From Spirochaetia bacterium UBA5368 (GTDB taxonomy: Bacteria > Spirochaetota > UBA4802 > UBA5368): 6,991 nt of DNA. Location of the stretch: assembly GCA_002407865.1 (NCBI GenBank), contig DHPI01000019.1, forward strand, positions 714 to 7,704, given 5' to 3'. Under the pieces are notes generated by a model. The model was not told the origin of the DNA, ran no database searches, and saw nothing but the letters and a program-made list of their open reading frames with translations. This document shows positions 5,273 through 6,991 of the stretch, piece after piece. The position numbers and the translations under genes are program-made. Within the stretch, counting starts at the first letter, position 1. Each line of letters starts with the position of its first letter.

Positions 5273-5794
5273 TTAGAAATTATACTGAACTCCCACTCCG
5301 AGTTTGAAAACCGTGGTGTCGCGGTCGGCTATATCGTGCCACAGGTACCGGGCTTCCAGCATGAGTGAAAGCGGGCCCGAAAGGTTGAATTCCACACCGG
5401 CAAAGCCCTCGATACCGGCGTCGGAATCCTCCACATCATTATCAAAATCATAATAATTTAACGCCGGGCCGAAACCAAGGAAGGGATTGATCTGTGATTT
5501 TCCCATAAAAAACCAGTACCAGTCGAGGTGTATACCCCAGACGTCGAAATCAAAGGCCCGGTCCGATTTCATTGCCATATAATCGACACCGGCCTTGAAT
5601 TTAAGGTTGTTGAAAATAAAATTTCCCGCGTCAAAGTAAAGGCCAAAGAACGGCCGATTGTCATAATCGGCGTCATCGTAATCGTCCATCATGATGCCAT
5701 AGCCGCCTTTCACCATAATGCCGCGGGCATACGATGTTCCGGCAAACATGAAAACAACGCTTACGACAAGCACGGCGACAAAGAACTTCTTCAT
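5273..5794 (-). CDS. Small outer-membrane beta-barrel protein
   Basis: 173 residues. A Sec signal peptide covers 1-23 (MKKFF, hydrophobic core, SYA/RG). The roughly 150-residue mature protein shows about eight alternating amphipathic strands: IMVKGGYGIMM (26-36), FFGLYFDAGN, LKFKAGVDYMAM (64-75), VWGIHLDWYWFF (85-96), NPFLGFGPALNYY (103-115), GIEGFAGVEFNL (127-138), LSLMLEARYLWH (142-153) and TVFKLGVGVQYNF (161-173). It ends in phenylalanine, the usual BamA-recognition signal. An acidic Asp-rich loop (DDYDDADYD, 37-45) and another at 116-125 would face outward. Length and strand number fit an OmpX/OmpW/OmpA-N-like eight-stranded barrel; the substrate or partner is unknown. AGGAGGAG (5798-5805) lies just before the ATG. 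It converges with pyrE and is downstream of the TPR/lipoprotein genes on the same strand. Confidence 0.87.
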   Translation of the reverse strand: MKKFFVAVLVVSVVFMFAGTSYARGIMVKGGYGIMMDDYDDADYDNRPFFGLYFDAGNFIFNNLKFKAGVDYMAMKSDRAFDFDVWGIHLDWYWFFMGKSQINPFLGFGPALNYYDFDNDVEDSDAGIEGFAGVEFNLSGPLSLMLEARYLWHDIADRDTTVFKLGVGVQYNF

Positions 5795-5873
5795 TTGCTC
5801 CTCCTGTGTTGTTATGTTTTATTTTAATAAGTGTATGTGTTTGTATAAAAAAATTATGTATTTGATATTATCA

Positions 5874-5900
5874 ATTATCCTTTTTGCCCTCTATTGTCAA
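5874..5900 (-). promoter_or_regulatory. Candidate promoter of the outer-membrane barrel gene
   Basis: On the minus strand a perfect TTGACA (5895-5900) is followed after 15 nt by GATAAT (5874-5879, 5/6 to TATAAT). Start would be near 5867, giving a leader of about 70 nt that is very AT-rich. The spacing is short, as at the rpsU promoter candidate. Confidence 0.55.
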
Positions 5901-5905
5901 TAAGT

Positions 5906-6029
5906 AACTTGAGTGAGACAATTTATTATGTAACACTTTCCATACTATGGACACGCTGTTCGTAACAATCTGCTTATTTTTCGCGTAACCCGAGTAATTA
6001 AAATGATGTGTGCAGTCCATTTGATGCCA
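5906..6029. other. Intergenic stretch with no recognised feature
   Basis: Between the barrel promoter and the end of the TPR gene I see no ORF of note, no tRNA-like fold and no clear terminator hairpin. Transcripts from the TPR/lipoprotein genes might therefore run on into the barrel gene. Confidence 0.4.
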
Positions 6030-6419
6030 TTATCGCGAATGATATTCAGCTATTTTCTTTTGTATCACCCGCCTGCTTCGGGTATATAGCTCATCGCGGC
6101 GAGCGTCCAGCGCCCGGTCTATATACTTTAATGAAAGAAAGAAATCACCGGACTTGAAGGCATTCTTCGCCATGAGAAAATACAGGCGGTGGAATTTCGG
6201 ATCGTTTTTAGACGCCTTTTTTAAAACAGATATTGCTTCGGAATAGTTTTTTTTTCGTGAAATAATATGTGCGAGTGTGATATAGGCGTAAATGAAATGG
6301 GGATTCAACTCGATTGCGCGTTTCAGTATGTGTTCGGCTTTATCGTACTCTTTGTATCGAATCCATTCAAGCGCCATATCATAAAGGTCGTCAGATTCTA
6401 TGGCATCGTAGTTTTTCAT
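6030..6419 (-). CDS. Tetratricopeptide-repeat protein
   Basis: 129 residues with no signal peptide or membrane segment, made almost wholly of TPR helices. Three repeats can be laid out: residues 11-41 (LYDMALEWIRYKEYDKAEHI and onward to LNP), 43-75 (with AYITLAHIISRKKNYSEAIS, ending NDP) and 77-109 (with YFLMAKNAFKSGDFFLSLKY, ending DARRD), then a charged C-terminal helix. TPR arrays bind other proteins; the partner here is unknown. The ATG overlaps the stop of the upstream lipoprotein gene as ATGA (6416-6419) and has no good Shine-Dalgarno, so its translation is probably coupled to the lipoprotein. A cytoplasmic location follows from the sequence unless the two are made as a fusion. Confidence 0.85.
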   Translation of the reverse strand: MKNYDAIESDDLYDMALEWIRYKEYDKAEHILKRAIELNPHFIYAYITLAHIISRKKNYSEAISVLKKASKNDPKFHRLYFLMAKNAFKSGDFFLSLKYIDRALDARRDELYTRSRRVIQKKIAEYHSR

Positions 6420-6982
6420 TTTTTTTCATCCGGAAACCTGTCATAAAATACGGCTTTTGCCCTGTCCGATATGATGCGAATATCGAAAGCGTACATATCT
6501 TTCGTAAAAGACGTGAACCGTATCCGATAGACGGAAGAATCGAGTTTTTTTATCGGATCGGATCCGGATGAGCAAATCAGTACATTGTTTTTCGGCGCCC
6601 ATGAGTTGTCGAAATTGCGGGCGATTTCGGAAAACTCGAATTGCCGTCCCTTGATGTTGAACCTGCTGACGTCAATTGCTTTTTCTACGATAAAATAGAT
6701 CCTCTCCGTTTTTTTAATATATGGCGAATCTTCGGAGAGGTTTTTTGCGGCAATTCCTATCTGAATGCATTCTTCCGGCTGCGGCAGGATAAAATATATT
6801 TCACGGGTGGCGGGACTGTCGATGGTTTTAGTGTTTGCCTTTATACCGCCCGATACGCCGGAATACACGCTGGTTTTATGGTGAATCTTCGATTTCTCCG
6901 TTAATGCGCACGAAACCAATGTGACGGCGGCAAAAAAAGCGGCGATAAGGACACGTAATGAACTTTTGAAACGGCATTGCAT
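6416..6982 (-). CDS. Putative lipoprotein of unknown function
   Basis: 188 residues, not recognised as a known family. The N-terminus is a lipoprotein signal peptide: MQCRFKSSLR, a hydrophobic stretch, then the lipobox L22-V-S-C25, with C25 the predicted lipidated cysteine. The mature part is a linker rich in Ser, Thr and Lys (to about residue 57), then a mixed alpha/beta region with probable strands REIYFILP (60-67), RIYFIVEKA (94-102), NNVLICSSG (132-140), VYRIRFTSF (151-159) and AFDIRIISD (165-173). It ends DEKK and overlaps the TPR gene by 4 nt. No Shine-Dalgarno is visible in the 9 bases left before the window edge. The frame is open to that edge, so an upstream start cannot be excluded, but the ATG at 6980-6982 already gives a normal signal peptide. 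Confidence 0.75.
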   Translation of the reverse strand: MQCRFKSSLRVLIAAFFAAVTLVSCALTEKSKIHHKTSVYSGVSGGIKANTKTIDSPATREIYFILPQPEECIQIGIAAKNLSEDSPYIKKTERIYFIVEKAIDVSRFNIKGRQFEFSEIARNFDNSWAPKNNVLICSSGSDPIKKLDSSVYRIRFTSFTKDMYAFDIRIISDRAKAVFYDRFPDEKK

Positions 6983-6991
6983 GGTAAAGAA

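Noticed and set aside
1..6991. tRNA, rRNA, insertion sequences, phage or defence genes
   Set aside because: I saw no cloverleaf-like segments, no terminal inverted repeats with a transposase, and no defence-associated domains in any plausible frame.

Overview
The window comes from the chromosome of a diderm (Gram-negative-type) bacterium of moderate GC content. Signs of an outer membrane are an eight-stranded barrel protein ending in phenylalanine, a lipoprotein and several Sec-exported small proteins. It also carries bS21, RarA and PyrE. A spirochaete or a deltaproteobacterium-like lineage would fit, but the sequence alone does not settle the phylum. There is no sign of phage, insertion sequences, CRISPR or other mobile DNA.

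Layout. Positions 1-1000 (minus strand) hold the N-terminal part of a YihY/BrkB-type inner-membrane protein, cut by the left edge, and upstream of it a secreted DUF2147 protein. From the divergent intergenic region at about 970-1252, a consensus sigma70 promoter drives a secreted thioredoxin-fold (YtfJ-like) protein. After a strong terminator a second copy of that gene follows, about 60% identical in the mature part, and it ends in its own terminator. Positions 2760-3162 hold rpsU (bS21, with a C-terminal extension) with promoter and terminator. Next come rarA (replication-associated AAA+ ATPase) and pyrE (orotate phosphoribosyltransferase), on the plus strand with a 103-bp gap and no terminator seen between them. 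Converging on pyrE from the minus strand is an outer-membrane beta-barrel gene. Further upstream on the minus strand are a TPR protein and a lipoprotein whose reading frames overlap by ATGA.

How the genes relate. rpsU, rarA and pyrE are housekeeping genes (translation, replication-fork maintenance, pyrimidine synthesis). The others are envelope or periplasmic proteins of poorly known function: DUF2147, the two YtfJ-like proteins, the barrel, and the lipoprotein/TPR pair. The feature most worth a second look is the duplicated, separately transcribed YtfJ-like pair. It lacks a CxxC motif but keeps a single GDCN cysteine. The surrounding intergenic DNA holds several TGTACA-centred motifs, including a perfect 13-bp tandem repeat. 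I found no convincing new multi-gene system; most of the window is ordinary core-genome sequence.
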